8,811 bases of DNA from Bacteroidota bacterium (GTDB taxonomy: Bacteria; Bacteroidota; Ignavibacteria; Ignavibacteriales; Ignavibacteriaceae), in contig JAJRSV010000417.1 of assembly GCA_024278655.1 (NCBI GenBank), forward strand, positions 1 through 8,811. Reading direction: 5' to 3'. The number at the start of each line of letters is the position of its first letter. Position 1 is the stretch's first letter. Positions 1-6,433 of this stretch are shown in pieces. Position numbers and translations under genes: made by a program. Under the pieces are notes generated by a model. The model did no database searches. It worked only from the letters and a program-made list of their open reading frames with translations, and had not been told where the DNA came from.

Positions 1-602
1 AATAAAATTAAGAGAAGAGCAAAATCAAATAACAGAAGCAGAACCTTCCACGCCCAGAACTGCCACGGTGCAATTAAGTAAGCCGCTGCAAACACAATCT
101 GCGAAAGTACCGGGTAAATTGTTCTGATGTGAGGATGATTAATGTTCTTTATTATCTCACCCGACTCATTGGCTAATTCGTGAAGCTCATCAGGAACATC
201 ACTGTTTGTAAAATCCATTGGTGCTTCGGGACTGTAAACATACGGATTGTAACCGTGCGCAGTTACAGCACCGTCCCACAAGTAACGGTAGTAGTCATCT
301 TCAATTGCCGGCTGTGATGGTATAAGGATTACTCTGCTCGCTAATCCAACAAACACAATTAACCAAAGCCATAGTTTGCCGTTCATTATCTTTTTGATGT
401 TGAAAACAGCTATAAAAAAATATAAACCGATAATCATTCTGAATGAAACATACGGCACGATTGTATTTGTATCCGGACTTACGTTTTTTCCAAGTTCATT
501 GGATGTTGTTAATAGATAAACCGAATATGAAATGAGAAGGAGGAAAAACACTATCCAGACGGCGTTAAAGAATTTCTGCTTGTTGAAGTTGTCATTGGTC
601 AT
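1..602 (-). CDS. GT-C type membrane glycosyltransferase, N-terminal part (C-terminus beyond left edge)
   Basis: Reading the minus strand from the ATG at 602-600 gives 200 uninterrupted residues up to the window edge. Hydrophobic, membrane-spanning stretches lie at about residues 11-31, 48-69, 77-94 and 163-200. Between the third and fourth is a polar loop with EDDYYRYLWDG (101-111), NPY (119-121) and TIYP (161-164). This acidic-loop plus RYLWDG plus NPY plus TIYP pattern is typical of polyprenyl-phosphate-sugar-dependent GT-C enzymes of the GT87/MptB-like mannosyltransferase type. The acidic residues would be the catalytic candidates, facing the periplasmic side. The start is fixed by an in-frame TGA two codons upstream (608-606), which is also the stop of the preceding gene. 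No Shine-Dalgarno sequence is visible, so translation is probably coupled to the upstream methyltransferase. Family level is fairly secure; donor and acceptor are unknown. Confidence 0.75.
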   Translation of the reverse strand, partial: MTNDNFNKQKFFNAVWIVFFLLLISYSVYLLTTSNELGKNVSPDTNTIVPYVSFRMIIGLYFFIAVFNIKKIMNGKLWLWLIVFVGLASRVILIPSQPAIEDDYYRYLWDGAVTAHGYNPYVYSPEAPMDFTNSDVPDELHELANESGEIIKNINHPHIRTIYPVLSQIVFAAAYLIAPWQFWAWKVLLLLFDFALLLIL

Positions 603-618
603 TGGTCAATGGTCATTG
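591..618. repeat. Four tandem 7-bp repeats (GTCATTG) at a gene junction
   Basis: The plus strand reads GTCATTG, GTCATTG, GTCAATG, GTCATTG with no spacing: four heptads with a single mismatch in the third. On the coding (minus) strand, three of the four units (CAATGAC) contain ATGA, a stop/start overlap. The array holds the TGA of the methyltransferase (608-606) and the ATG of the GT-C protein (602-600). Confidence 0.8.
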
Positions 619-1280
619 TTTTTGGAAGCGATGTTGTATAAGTAGTTCCATTCCGCCAGGACCTTTTCTCTGTGTATTTCATTCAGTGTGAAATTATTTT
701 CTGCTGCAATTGATTTAATCATTTCAATATTGCAATCTTCCGAGAGAATCATAATTGCATTTGTCGAATCATAAATATAATCACCAATTTGCTTAAATGA
801 TTTTTTAAAGAAGCCGAAATCACTGCCGCAAAACCATGCCTGCTCATTTTCGGTTTCCGGATCTTTGGGAAAATAAGGCGGATTGATGATGATAAAATTG
901 AATGTTTGTTCCGGGATTTTATCAAACAAATCTGAATGAATAATGTTTAATTCAACGCCGTTTTTCTCCGCATTTAACTTAATATTTTTTATAGCGGAAG
1001 GACTAATATCGGTCGCTGTCACTTTTGCATTCTGCTTTGCCGCAAAAATTGAGATTAAGCCGCTGCCCGCACCGAGTTCCAACAAAGTTTTATTTTTTAA
1101 CTCGAGTGATTCCAGATATTTTAGTAAAATCTTTGTGCTGAAAAACAATCCCGGATGAAAAACTCCCGGCAATATCTTAACCGTAATATCTTTGTAAGTA
1201 TAGTTTCTTTCTTTCGAAAGATAAATTTTGGAAAGCGGGTAAAGTATTTTGAATAAAATTCGTTTTGTCAACTTTTTCAT
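606..1280 (-). CDS. PrmC/HemK-like class I SAM-dependent methyltransferase (NPPY type)
   Basis: A 224-residue Rossmann-fold methyltransferase. The SAM-binding motif I is LLELGAGSG (residues 66-74), the acidic residue after strand 2 is D91 in TATDIS, and motif IV is INPPY (132-136). The NPPY motif is the signature of enzymes that methylate an amide or amino nitrogen, such as PrmC (release-factor glutamine) and N6-adenine RNA/DNA methyltransferases. The VFHPGLFFST stretch before motif I (40-49) also resembles the PrmC/RlmG-type 'methyltransferase small' group. It lacks the roughly 70-residue helical substrate domain of true PrmC, so the substrate may be different; I give no symbol. The ATG at 1280 has no clear ribosome-binding site but is followed by a basic N-terminus (MKKLTKR) and is preceded by non-coding DNA. 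It probably forms a transcription unit with the GT-C gene, whose ATG begins 3 bp after its stop. Confidence 0.82.
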   Translation of the reverse strand: MKKLTKRILFKILYPLSKIYLSKERNYTYKDITVKILPGVFHPGLFFSTKILLKYLESLELKNKTLLELGAGSGLISIFAAKQNAKVTATDISPSAIKNIKLNAEKNGVELNIIHSDLFDKIPEQTFNFIIINPPYFPKDPETENEQAWFCGSDFGFFKKSFKQIGDYIYDSTNAIMILSEDCNIEMIKSIAAENNFTLNEIHREKVLAEWNYLYNIASKNNDH

Positions 1281-1350
1281 TTAAAGTAAGGGTTGCGATT
1301 TTCTAATAATATCATTTAAATTGAAGCAAAGAACCTTGACGAATAAAAAA

Positions 1351-1406
1351 GCAGAGATTCCCTGCCTGCCAGCAGGTTCACTACACTTCGTTCCGTTCAG
1401 AATGAC
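1351..1406. repeat. Intergenic repeat copy A, with an inserted small palindrome
   Basis: The ends are GCAGAGATTC (1351-1360) and CAGAATGAC (1398-1406). Part of it, 1386-1406, matches the reverse complement of copy B at 18 of 21 bases. Compared with copy B, about 25 extra bases sit after GAGATTC. They include CCTGCCTGCCAGCAGG (1361-1376), itself a small palindrome (CCTGC at 1365-1369 with GCAGG at 1372-1376). Confidence 0.65.
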
Positions 1407-1454
1407 AGTGCAGAAAGATTACGAATTAATTACTCATCAACAAAAACATAGTTT

Positions 1455-1481
1455 GTCATTCTGAGCGAAGCGAAGAATCTC
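1455..1481. repeat. Intergenic repeat copy B (compact form, inverted relative to copy A)
   Basis: A 27-bp unit that starts GTCATTCTGAGCGAAGCG and ends GAAGAATCTC. It is the inverse of copy A and together they could form a long imperfect stem. From memory, this core is a widespread dispersed intergenic repeat in environmental Bacteroidota-like genomes; that is recall and not a search result. Confidence 0.65.
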
Positions 1482-1494
1482 AACAATTGTAAGA

Positions 1495-1533
1495 GCAGAG
1501 ATTTATCATTCCGTTTGTGGCAATCAGAATGAC
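1495..1533. repeat. Intergenic repeat copy C (diverged, hairpin-forming)
   Basis: It shares GCAGAGATT at its left end (1495-1503) and CAGAATGAC at its right end (1525-1533) with copy A, in the same orientation. Inside, TCATTC (1506-1511) pairs with GAATGA (1527-1532), giving a hairpin that lies 14-41 bp past the stop of the radical SAM gene. It might act as a weak 3' end for that transcript, but it has no U-tract. Confidence 0.55.
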
Positions 1534-1546
1534 GAGTTACAATTTT

Positions 1547-3052
1547 TCACTCAACATAAAACCCTTCTATTTCCGGCTGGCGGTACTTAAGCCAGAACTT
1601 CTGTAACGCCTTCAGTTCGTAAGGGAATTTATAAAAACCGGTTTTATATCTTAAAAATGATAATGTTCTCATCATTTGCTTTTGGAATCTCGTTAATTTG
1701 AAATCGGATACAGTCGGGTAATATGCATTTATAACCGTTTCAAAATTACGAATCTTCTTTACCATTCCGGGGGTGAGCCACGGCGTTAAAGGATTTTTAC
1801 GAAGGTCGAAGTTTTCCCATTCGGGATTGAGCCAGTCTTCTAACTTCTGCGGAAAATTAAATCCGGCTTTTTGCACGGCTTCAAACAACTCCGATCCTTC
1901 GGTCGGCACAGGACTGTAAACATAAATTATAATTTCAGTATCGGGATTGATTTCTTTTATCTCTTTAATGAAGGCAATGTCTTCATCAATCTGCCGCATA
2001 ACTTTTTCGGGAGTTTCTGCCGGGAGTCCTAACACAAATGAGTATTCGGGAATAATGTCGAACTTCTTCATCCGTGCCGCAAATCTTTTTATCTGCTCAC
2101 CCGATTGAGTTCCGCCCTTATCCATCTGTTTTAATATTTCGTCGTTGCCGGTTTCCGCACCAAAGAATATCATCCTGCATCCGGCTTCTCTCATCGCTGC
2201 AATCGAAGCATCGGAATATTTATCTACGGTATCGATTCTTCCTTCGCCCCACCAGTTTATGTTTTCGTTTTTAATAAGGTTCGAAAACTCAACGGTTCTT
2301 TTTTCGGAAACAAAGAAATTATTGTCGTGAAACTCAACCGAATCGGCTCCGTACTCTTCTTTCAAAAATTTTATATCGTCGTAAATTCTTTTTGCCGATT
2401 TGCCTTTCCATCTCGCTTCGTATATCGGTACGACTGCACAAAATGAACAAGTGAACGGACAGCCAACACTCGAATGATACGCAGCGGTTCTGTTTCCTAA
2501 AAATGTTTTACCAAGATAATTTTTAACCGGATAAAATTCGTTCAGCTTTTTGTAAGGAAGAGGCGGAAGTAAATCCTGATCGATAAGATCGTCTTTTTGT
2601 GTGAAAACTATTTCATTATCTTTTTTGAAAATTAAATTGTTAATCTCTTGGGGATTGGTTCCCTTTTCAAGCGCATCAATCAATGATGGAAAAGCTTTAT
2701 CGCCGGGACCGTTGATTATAAAATCAACAAAGCCGGAATTCAAAATTGTTTTATATTGATTGGAAGGAAAGTAACCGCCCCAGATGTTTATCACTCCGGG
2801 AAATTCTTCTCTTATTTTTTTTGTAAAAGGAATCGCCTGCTTAAGTTGCTGTCCGGGCATAACGGTGCATCCGAAGTATTTGAATTCACCGGTTGAAAGA
2901 TACTCTTTCAACTTTGCCCATGCATCTTGTTCAAGATTACCGTCAACGAATACATAGTCGTACTTGCCATCGATTGACGCACCAATCTGCAGTATCGAAT
3001 TCGGTATCCGATGCTTTGAGTTGGCACTTCGTGGATTAAATAAAATAATCAT
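1547..3052 (-). CDS. B12-binding-domain radical SAM protein
   Basis: A 501-residue protein with the BchE/class B radical SAM layout. Residues 1-130 look like a Rossmann-type cobalamin-binding domain: YDYVFVDGN (31-39), FGCTVMPG (60-67), WGGYFPS (91-97) and NGPGDKAF (114-121). The radical SAM domain starts around 185 and carries CPFTCSFC, with C198, C202 and C205 as ligands of the 4Fe-4S cluster. FFGAETG (296-302) is the later strand motif common in this group. The classic DxHxxG cobalamin ligand motif is absent, as in many class B members, so cobalamin would bind without a lower histidine ligand. About 110 C-terminal residues form an accessory region with several aromatic and basic residues. 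Family members methylate or rearrange unactivated carbons, often in natural products or lipids; the substrate here is unknown. It is transcribed divergently from the methyltransferase/flavin-reductase-like pair. Confidence 0.85.
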   Translation of the reverse strand: MIILFNPRSANSKHRIPNSILQIGASIDGKYDYVFVDGNLEQDAWAKLKEYLSTGEFKYFGCTVMPGQQLKQAIPFTKKIREEFPGVINIWGGYFPSNQYKTILNSGFVDFIINGPGDKAFPSLIDALEKGTNPQEINNLIFKKDNEIVFTQKDDLIDQDLLPPLPYKKLNEFYPVKNYLGKTFLGNRTAAYHSSVGCPFTCSFCAVVPIYEARWKGKSAKRIYDDIKFLKEEYGADSVEFHDNNFFVSEKRTVEFSNLIKNENINWWGEGRIDTVDKYSDASIAAMREAGCRMIFFGAETGNDEILKQMDKGGTQSGEQIKRFAARMKKFDIIPEYSFVLGLPAETPEKVMRQIDEDIAFIKEIKEINPDTEIIIYVYSPVPTEGSELFEAVQKAGFNFPQKLEDWLNPEWENFDLRKNPLTPWLTPGMVKKIRNFETVINAYYPTVSDFKLTRFQKQMMRTLSFLRYKTGFYKFPYELKALQKFWLKYRQPEIEGFYVE

Positions 3053-3109
3053 AAATTCGTTGCATTAAATTGTATTATTATCTTACCTTATAATAAAGAA
3101 ATAATTTAA
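3053..3109. promoter_or_regulatory. Divergent promoter region (inferred)
   Basis: These 57 bp separate two genes that start in opposite directions, so promoters for both must lie here or inside the genes. The DNA is almost entirely A/T. TATAAT occurs on the plus strand at 3089-3094, only 15 bp before the ATG at 3110. The nearest -35-like hexamers (TTGCAT at 3060, TTGTAT at 3070) are 23 and 13 bp away, so neither is well spaced. Neither start has a convincing Shine-Dalgarno sequence. Confidence 0.35.
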
Positions 3110-3829
3110 ATGAAGAACCCAAATAAATATAATTCATCGGCGATAGATTATTATAATTCTATCAGCAACAAATATGATGATTTATTAAACACAAATCCAT
3201 TGCATAAAAAAATCAGGGATGAAGTTAAGCAATACTTTTTAGAAAACGTAAGCGGAAAAGTTGTGCTCGATTTCGGCGGAGGCACCGGAAGCGACTTACC
3301 CTGGCTGATTGAAAACGGTTACTTTGTTTTCTTTTGTGAGCCCGCAGCGAAGATGAAAGAAATTGCTCTTGCCAGTATTAAAAAAATTAACACTTTAGAT
3401 AGGGTTACTTTTTTATCGAACGACAAATCCGGTTTTCACAACTGGTCAAAAGATAATCTTCCGTTTGATAAAAAGGTTGATGCTGTTTTGTCGAACTTTG
3501 CAGTGCTGAATTCGATTAACGATTTAAATATTCTTTCCGGAAAACTTGCGCTCGTTACAAATGAAAACTCGCATCTGATAGTTGTGGTTCTTAATGTTAA
3601 AGCAAAATACCTGATTCGCAGCGGCAGGAGGATTTTAAAATCGATAGTTAAAGGAAACGGTTTAGCTGTGAGAATTAAATACGGCGAAGCATATTTAACC
3701 ACTTATCTGCACAGGAAGAAGAAAATAATTAAATCGATGAGTAATTACTTTAAAGTGATCCGCAGTTTCCCGTTAAGCGACGATTCGTTTTTGTTAATTC
3801 ACTTTATCAGGAACGACAGGAATGTTTGA
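3110..3829 (+). CDS. Class I SAM-dependent methyltransferase
   Basis: A 239-residue methyltransferase. It opens with YYNSISNKYDDLL (14-26), the usual helix of small-molecule methyltransferases of this kind. Motif I is VVLDFGGGTG (51-60), and E77 is the acidic residue expected to bind the SAM ribose. DAVLSNFAVLN (124-134) is motif IV. The SNFxxxN pattern also occurs in the methyltransferase at the right edge of the window (SNFGGIN), so the two may be distant paralogs. No NPPY motif is present, which argues against N-methylation of the PrmC type and fits O- or C-methylation of a small molecule or lipid, though this is inference. It overlaps the next gene by 8 bp, so both are probably translated from one message. 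The substrate is unknown. Confidence 0.82.
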   Translation: MKNPNKYNSSAIDYYNSISNKYDDLLNTNPLHKKIRDEVKQYFLENVSGKVVLDFGGGTGSDLPWLIENGYFVFFCEPAAKMKEIALASIKKINTLDRVTFLSNDKSGFHNWSKDNLPFDKKVDAVLSNFAVLNSINDLNILSGKLALVTNENSHLIVVVLNVKAKYLIRSGRRILKSIVKGNGLAVRIKYGEAYLTTYLHRKKKIIKSMSNYFKVIRSFPLSDDSFLLIHFIRNDRNV

Positions 3830-4784
3830 AGGATTGAAAAAGAAATTACGAACTCCGCAATTCGCTGCCGTTTCAATTCATCCTGACGGCATAAGAGAAA
3901 AAGTATATTTGAAAGCGAAGAACAGCGGAGAACTTTTTGATGTGTCACTTATTCATTCCCCTTTTTGTCTTGAGCCATTAATTATCGGAGTTAAGACAGA
4001 ACAGGGATTAATAAAAAATGAAAAAGAATTCGAACTGATTTTTTCAACCGGCGGAAAACAGGGTGAGATAAATATTGAAACCATCGAATCGAATATGGCT
4101 GCGAAGATATTCGTTAGTCTTCACGAATTAGTGAAGTTAGATGATGAGTATATTCTCATGCTGCTGAAAGTAATTAAGACGAAGCTTTTTCAACTGAACG
4201 CACGTGAAAGAAAGCAGTTAACGTATGCGATGTATTTACACTATTTAAAAAAAAGGAACAGGCATACGATTGACTTTTTGAATAATATGTGTGCGGTATA
4301 TTCATACCCGAGAAAAGTTGTTTTAACAACCGTTAAAACTGAAACCCACTTTAACATCTTTCCCATGGATTTTGTTCTTCATCTTCCCGGAGAAAAACTT
4401 GTGCTGTTGGGGTTGAACGAAAACAACACATCAATAAAGAAAATTTTTGAGAGTAAAAAAATGATTATTGCGGATGTTGCTCCACCGGATAAAAATATTG
4501 TGTATGGTTTGGCAGACAAGCACAAGAAGGGTGTAGAAGATATTTCTAACCTGCCGTTTGATGTTTTTCACAGCGGGTTGTTCAATCATCCCGTGCCGGA
4601 ATTTGCGTTGGGATACAAGGAAATTGAACTGGTAAAAAATGTACAGATGGGAAGTCATTATTTGCTTGTTTGTAAATTATTAAACGAAAAAGAATTGAAA
4701 CCGGAAGAGCCGTATTTATATCACGTTCATTCGATTCATCAATTACATTTAAGAAAAATCAACCTGGCTTACCCGGTGGTTTGA
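3822..4784 (+). CDS. Flavin-reductase-like (FMN-binding split barrel) protein with N-terminal extension
   Basis: A 320-residue protein. Residues 160-312 resemble the flavin reductase-like split-barrel domain: YPRKVVLTTVKTETHFNIFP (162-181), a strand LVLLGLN (193-199), SIKKIFESKKMIIADV (204-219), FHSGL (249-253) and the late GSHYLLVCKLL (277-287), comparable to the GDHTLFIGEV segment of the family. Members bind FMN and reduce flavin or otherwise handle electrons in the cytoplasm. The typical domain is about 150-200 residues; the first 155 residues here are extra. They seem to repeat the start of the barrel weakly (residues 26-74 against 164-218) and then become helical with many charged residues (about 100-160). 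The ATG lies 8 bp inside the upstream methyltransferase, implying coupled translation. The role is unproven; it could supply electrons or flavin to a redox step of the same pathway. Fold call moderate, function low. Confidence 0.6.
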   Translation: MFEGLKKKLRTPQFAAVSIHPDGIREKVYLKAKNSGELFDVSLIHSPFCLEPLIIGVKTEQGLIKNEKEFELIFSTGGKQGEINIETIESNMAAKIFVSLHELVKLDDEYILMLLKVIKTKLFQLNARERKQLTYAMYLHYLKKRNRHTIDFLNNMCAVYSYPRKVVLTTVKTETHFNIFPMDFVLHLPGEKLVLLGLNENNTSIKKIFESKKMIIADVAPPDKNIVYGLADKHKKGVEDISNLPFDVFHSGLFNHPVPEFALGYKEIELVKNVQMGSHYLLVCKLLNEKELKPEEPYLYHVHSIHQLHLRKINLAYPVV

Positions 4785-4808
4785 TGAGAGAGATGATTAC
4801 AATTTGAA

Positions 4809-5864
4809 TTATTGTGAAGAATAAATTTCCAGATATGAATCAACAGTTTTTTCCAATGAATGGAGTAAAAGCTGTTTGTGGTTTTGGGAGCTTTGCAGAA
4901 GATGCTTAACTGCAGTAACAAAATCATCATCCGAATTGCAAACTATCCATCTGTCCGAAGACTTTGCAATGCCTACAGGTTTTGATACAACGTACAAACC
5001 GTAATAAAGTGCTTCGATAAAAACCATCCCGAACGATTCGAATGTGGATGCGTGCAGAAGGATTTTACTTTGCATCATATATTCAAAAACTTTTTCTCTC
5101 GGTAAATTACCGGCAAGGGTTATGTTGTTTTCCAATCCTAACTTTTTAATTTGATGTTCCAGTTTCTCTTTTAACGGTCCGTCACCAACCATCACGCAGT
5201 TTATAACGGGTTTAAATTCTTTCAACTTGTAAACTATGTTTATAAAAGCAGAGTAATTCTTAAGCGGGATTAAAGAACCGACACCGAGAATATCGATTTT
5301 TCTTTCTTGATTTTCAAAAACAGGCAAAGAGTTTTCACTCAAACCCCACGGAATAATTTTATCTGCATTTCTGCCCGCTACTTTTTTTACTGAATTCCCC
5401 TGCCGTTCCGATAAAGCAATTAACTTTAACTTATCGAAGTTGATAAAACGCAGATAACGGTTTGAGCGGTTCGCTTCCTTTCCCATAACTGTGTTGATAT
5501 GCTTTATTCCATATCGTGACGAAAGATAGTTTCCGATTACTGCACATTCACTTAACCAAAAGCTGTGAATTACATCGATGCGTTTAACCGCATTAATTTT
5601 TTTAAAATGATTAATAGCTTCTTTCCAGATAAATAATCTTTTCGGAAATCGCGTATCATCACCGCCCAATGCATAAACATTAACATTATGCCAGTTGTGG
5701 TTTGATTTTGTTGAAGGGTATTGCAAAGTGATAACGGAAACAATTATATTTTTTTTTGATGACAAAAGCTTCACGTAATCCTGTAGCGGCGGAATGCAGT
5801 TATCATCGCTTTCATCTTTCGGGAAACCGGGAGTGATAATTACAATATGTTTCTGTTTACTCAT
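4809..5864 (-). CDS. Family 4 glycosyltransferase (GT-B fold)
   Basis: A 351-residue retaining GT4 enzyme, normal in length. The N-terminal Rossmann domain starts with HIVIITPGFPKD (6-17) and includes VIHSFWLSEC (98-107). The C-terminal nucleotide-sugar domain has DILGVGSLIPLKN (191-203), VMVGDGPLKEKLE (224-236) and the family signature E-x7-E as ESFGMVFIE (E276 and E284). GT4 enzymes transfer a sugar from a nucleotide donor to a growing glycan or lipid on the cytoplasmic face. Donor and acceptor cannot be told. The ATG at 5864 overlaps the TGA of the upstream methyltransferase as ATGA (5861-5864), and no strong Shine-Dalgarno sequence is present, so it probably depends on translation of that gene. 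Its stop at 4809 faces the stop of the plus-strand flavin-reductase-like gene across 24 bp, with only a weak AT-rich 5-bp stem (4799-4815). Confidence 0.9.
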   Translation of the reverse strand: MSKQKHIVIITPGFPKDESDDNCIPPLQDYVKLLSSKKNIIVSVITLQYPSTKSNHNWHNVNVYALGGDDTRFPKRLFIWKEAINHFKKINAVKRIDVIHSFWLSECAVIGNYLSSRYGIKHINTVMGKEANRSNRYLRFINFDKLKLIALSERQGNSVKKVAGRNADKIIPWGLSENSLPVFENQERKIDILGVGSLIPLKNYSAFINIVYKLKEFKPVINCVMVGDGPLKEKLEHQIKKLGLENNITLAGNLPREKVFEYMMQSKILLHASTFESFGMVFIEALYYGLYVVSKPVGIAKSSDRWIVCNSDDDFVTAVKHLLQSSQNHKQLLLHSLEKTVDSYLEIYSSQ

Positions 5865-6433
5865 TTAACTATCTTTATCCATGGGAAAGGGGAATCATTC
5901 ACTCTTAAAAATTTCTTGATCTTACCAGGAAAGGATTTTGGTTTATAAATAATATTGTAATTAAAGCCATCCAACTCATCGAAAGTATGATGGTGGTAAT
6001 GTTTCGCCATTTCAGGAAAACCGAGTGATATATAGTAGCGCGCTGTTCTTTCCTTTGCACCTGCCAACTCGTTACGATTGTAAACAGGACTGTCGATTAT
6101 ATGTATTTCACCTTTATCCTTCAGGAAAAAGAATAACCTTTTAATCAGCGTGTTTAGATTATCGAAGTATTGAATGCTGCTGTTAAGAGTAATTATATCG
6201 AACACACTTTCATCCAAAATATTTTCGAAGATATTTCCATAGATAAAGTTCAAATTGTTAAGTTCGAATACACGGGCTGCCTGTTCAAGTTCCGTTTTGT
6301 TTATATCGAGTGCATAAACATTCAGCGGCGTCTGCTTTGCCACATTTGCTGAAAACCAGCCGTTGCCGCAACCAATATCTAACAGGTTGAGCTTATCATT
6401 AGATTTTTGAACGTAGCTGATAAATCTTTTCAT
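5861..6433 (-). CDS. Class I SAM-dependent methyltransferase, probably 5'-truncated by a nonsense codon
   Basis: From the ATG at 6433 the frame gives 190 residues. Motif I is LLDIGCGNGWFS (17-28), D43 in ALDIN is the ribose-binding acid, ITLNSSIQYF (81-90) is motif IV, and the C-terminus ends with SPFPWIKIV. The same frame continues upstream without shift into coding-like sequence (residues -41 to -1, ending EWKLRSKS), which reads like the conserved N-terminal helices of this methyltransferase family (RKKENRIYSDEEVKLLP). It then meets a TAA at 6559-6557. ATG 6433 is the first ATG, GTG or TTG after that stop, so a natural product would lack about 40 conserved residues. It may be inactive, weakly expressed, or rescued by readthrough. 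It overlaps the GT4 gene start by ATGA. Likely role: methylating a small molecule or glycan intermediate of this locus. Confidence 0.7.
   Translation of the reverse strand: MKRFISYVQKSNDKLNLLDIGCGNGWFSANVAKQTPLNVYALDINKTELEQAARVFELNNLNFIYGNIFENILDESVFDIITLNSSIQYFDNLNTLIKRLFFFLKDKGEIHIIDSPVYNRNELAGAKERTARYYISLGFPEMAKHYHHHTFDELDGFNYNIIYKPKSFPGKIKKFLRVNDSPFPWIKIVK

Larger units (their letters stand above)
1281..1546. other. Non-coding gap filled with degenerate palindromic repeats
   Basis: This 266-bp gap lies between two minus-strand genes. I see no plausible gene. It is largely taken up by three related repeat copies (1351-1406, 1455-1481, 1495-1533). The stretch directly upstream of the methyltransferase start (1281-1350) is A/T-rich and probably holds its promoter, but I could not find a well-spaced -35/-10 pair or a clear Bacteroidota-type TAnnTTTG box. 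Confidence 0.6.

Noticed and set aside
1351..1533. CRISPR array from the three repeat copies
   Set aside because: The copies differ in length and orientation, spacing is irregular, and no cas gene is present.
3060..3094. Sigma-70 type promoter using TTGCAT and TATAAT
   Set aside because: The spacing is 23 bp (13 bp for the alternative TTGTAT), and the transcript start would leave a leader of only a few bases. I kept only a low-confidence promoter region.
3436..3702. Open frame on the minus strand inside the methyltransferase at 3110-3829
   Set aside because: It lies wholly within a clear SAM-binding protein in another frame, has no motif of its own and no start signal.
4431..4658. Open minus-strand frame inside the flavin-reductase-like gene
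   Set aside because: The opposite strand has family-like motifs over the same bases and an operon overlap; this frame has none.
4785..4815. Bidirectional terminator between the convergent genes
   Set aside because: Only a 5-bp AT stem (ACAAT/ATTGT) is visible, which could arise by chance in DNA of this composition.
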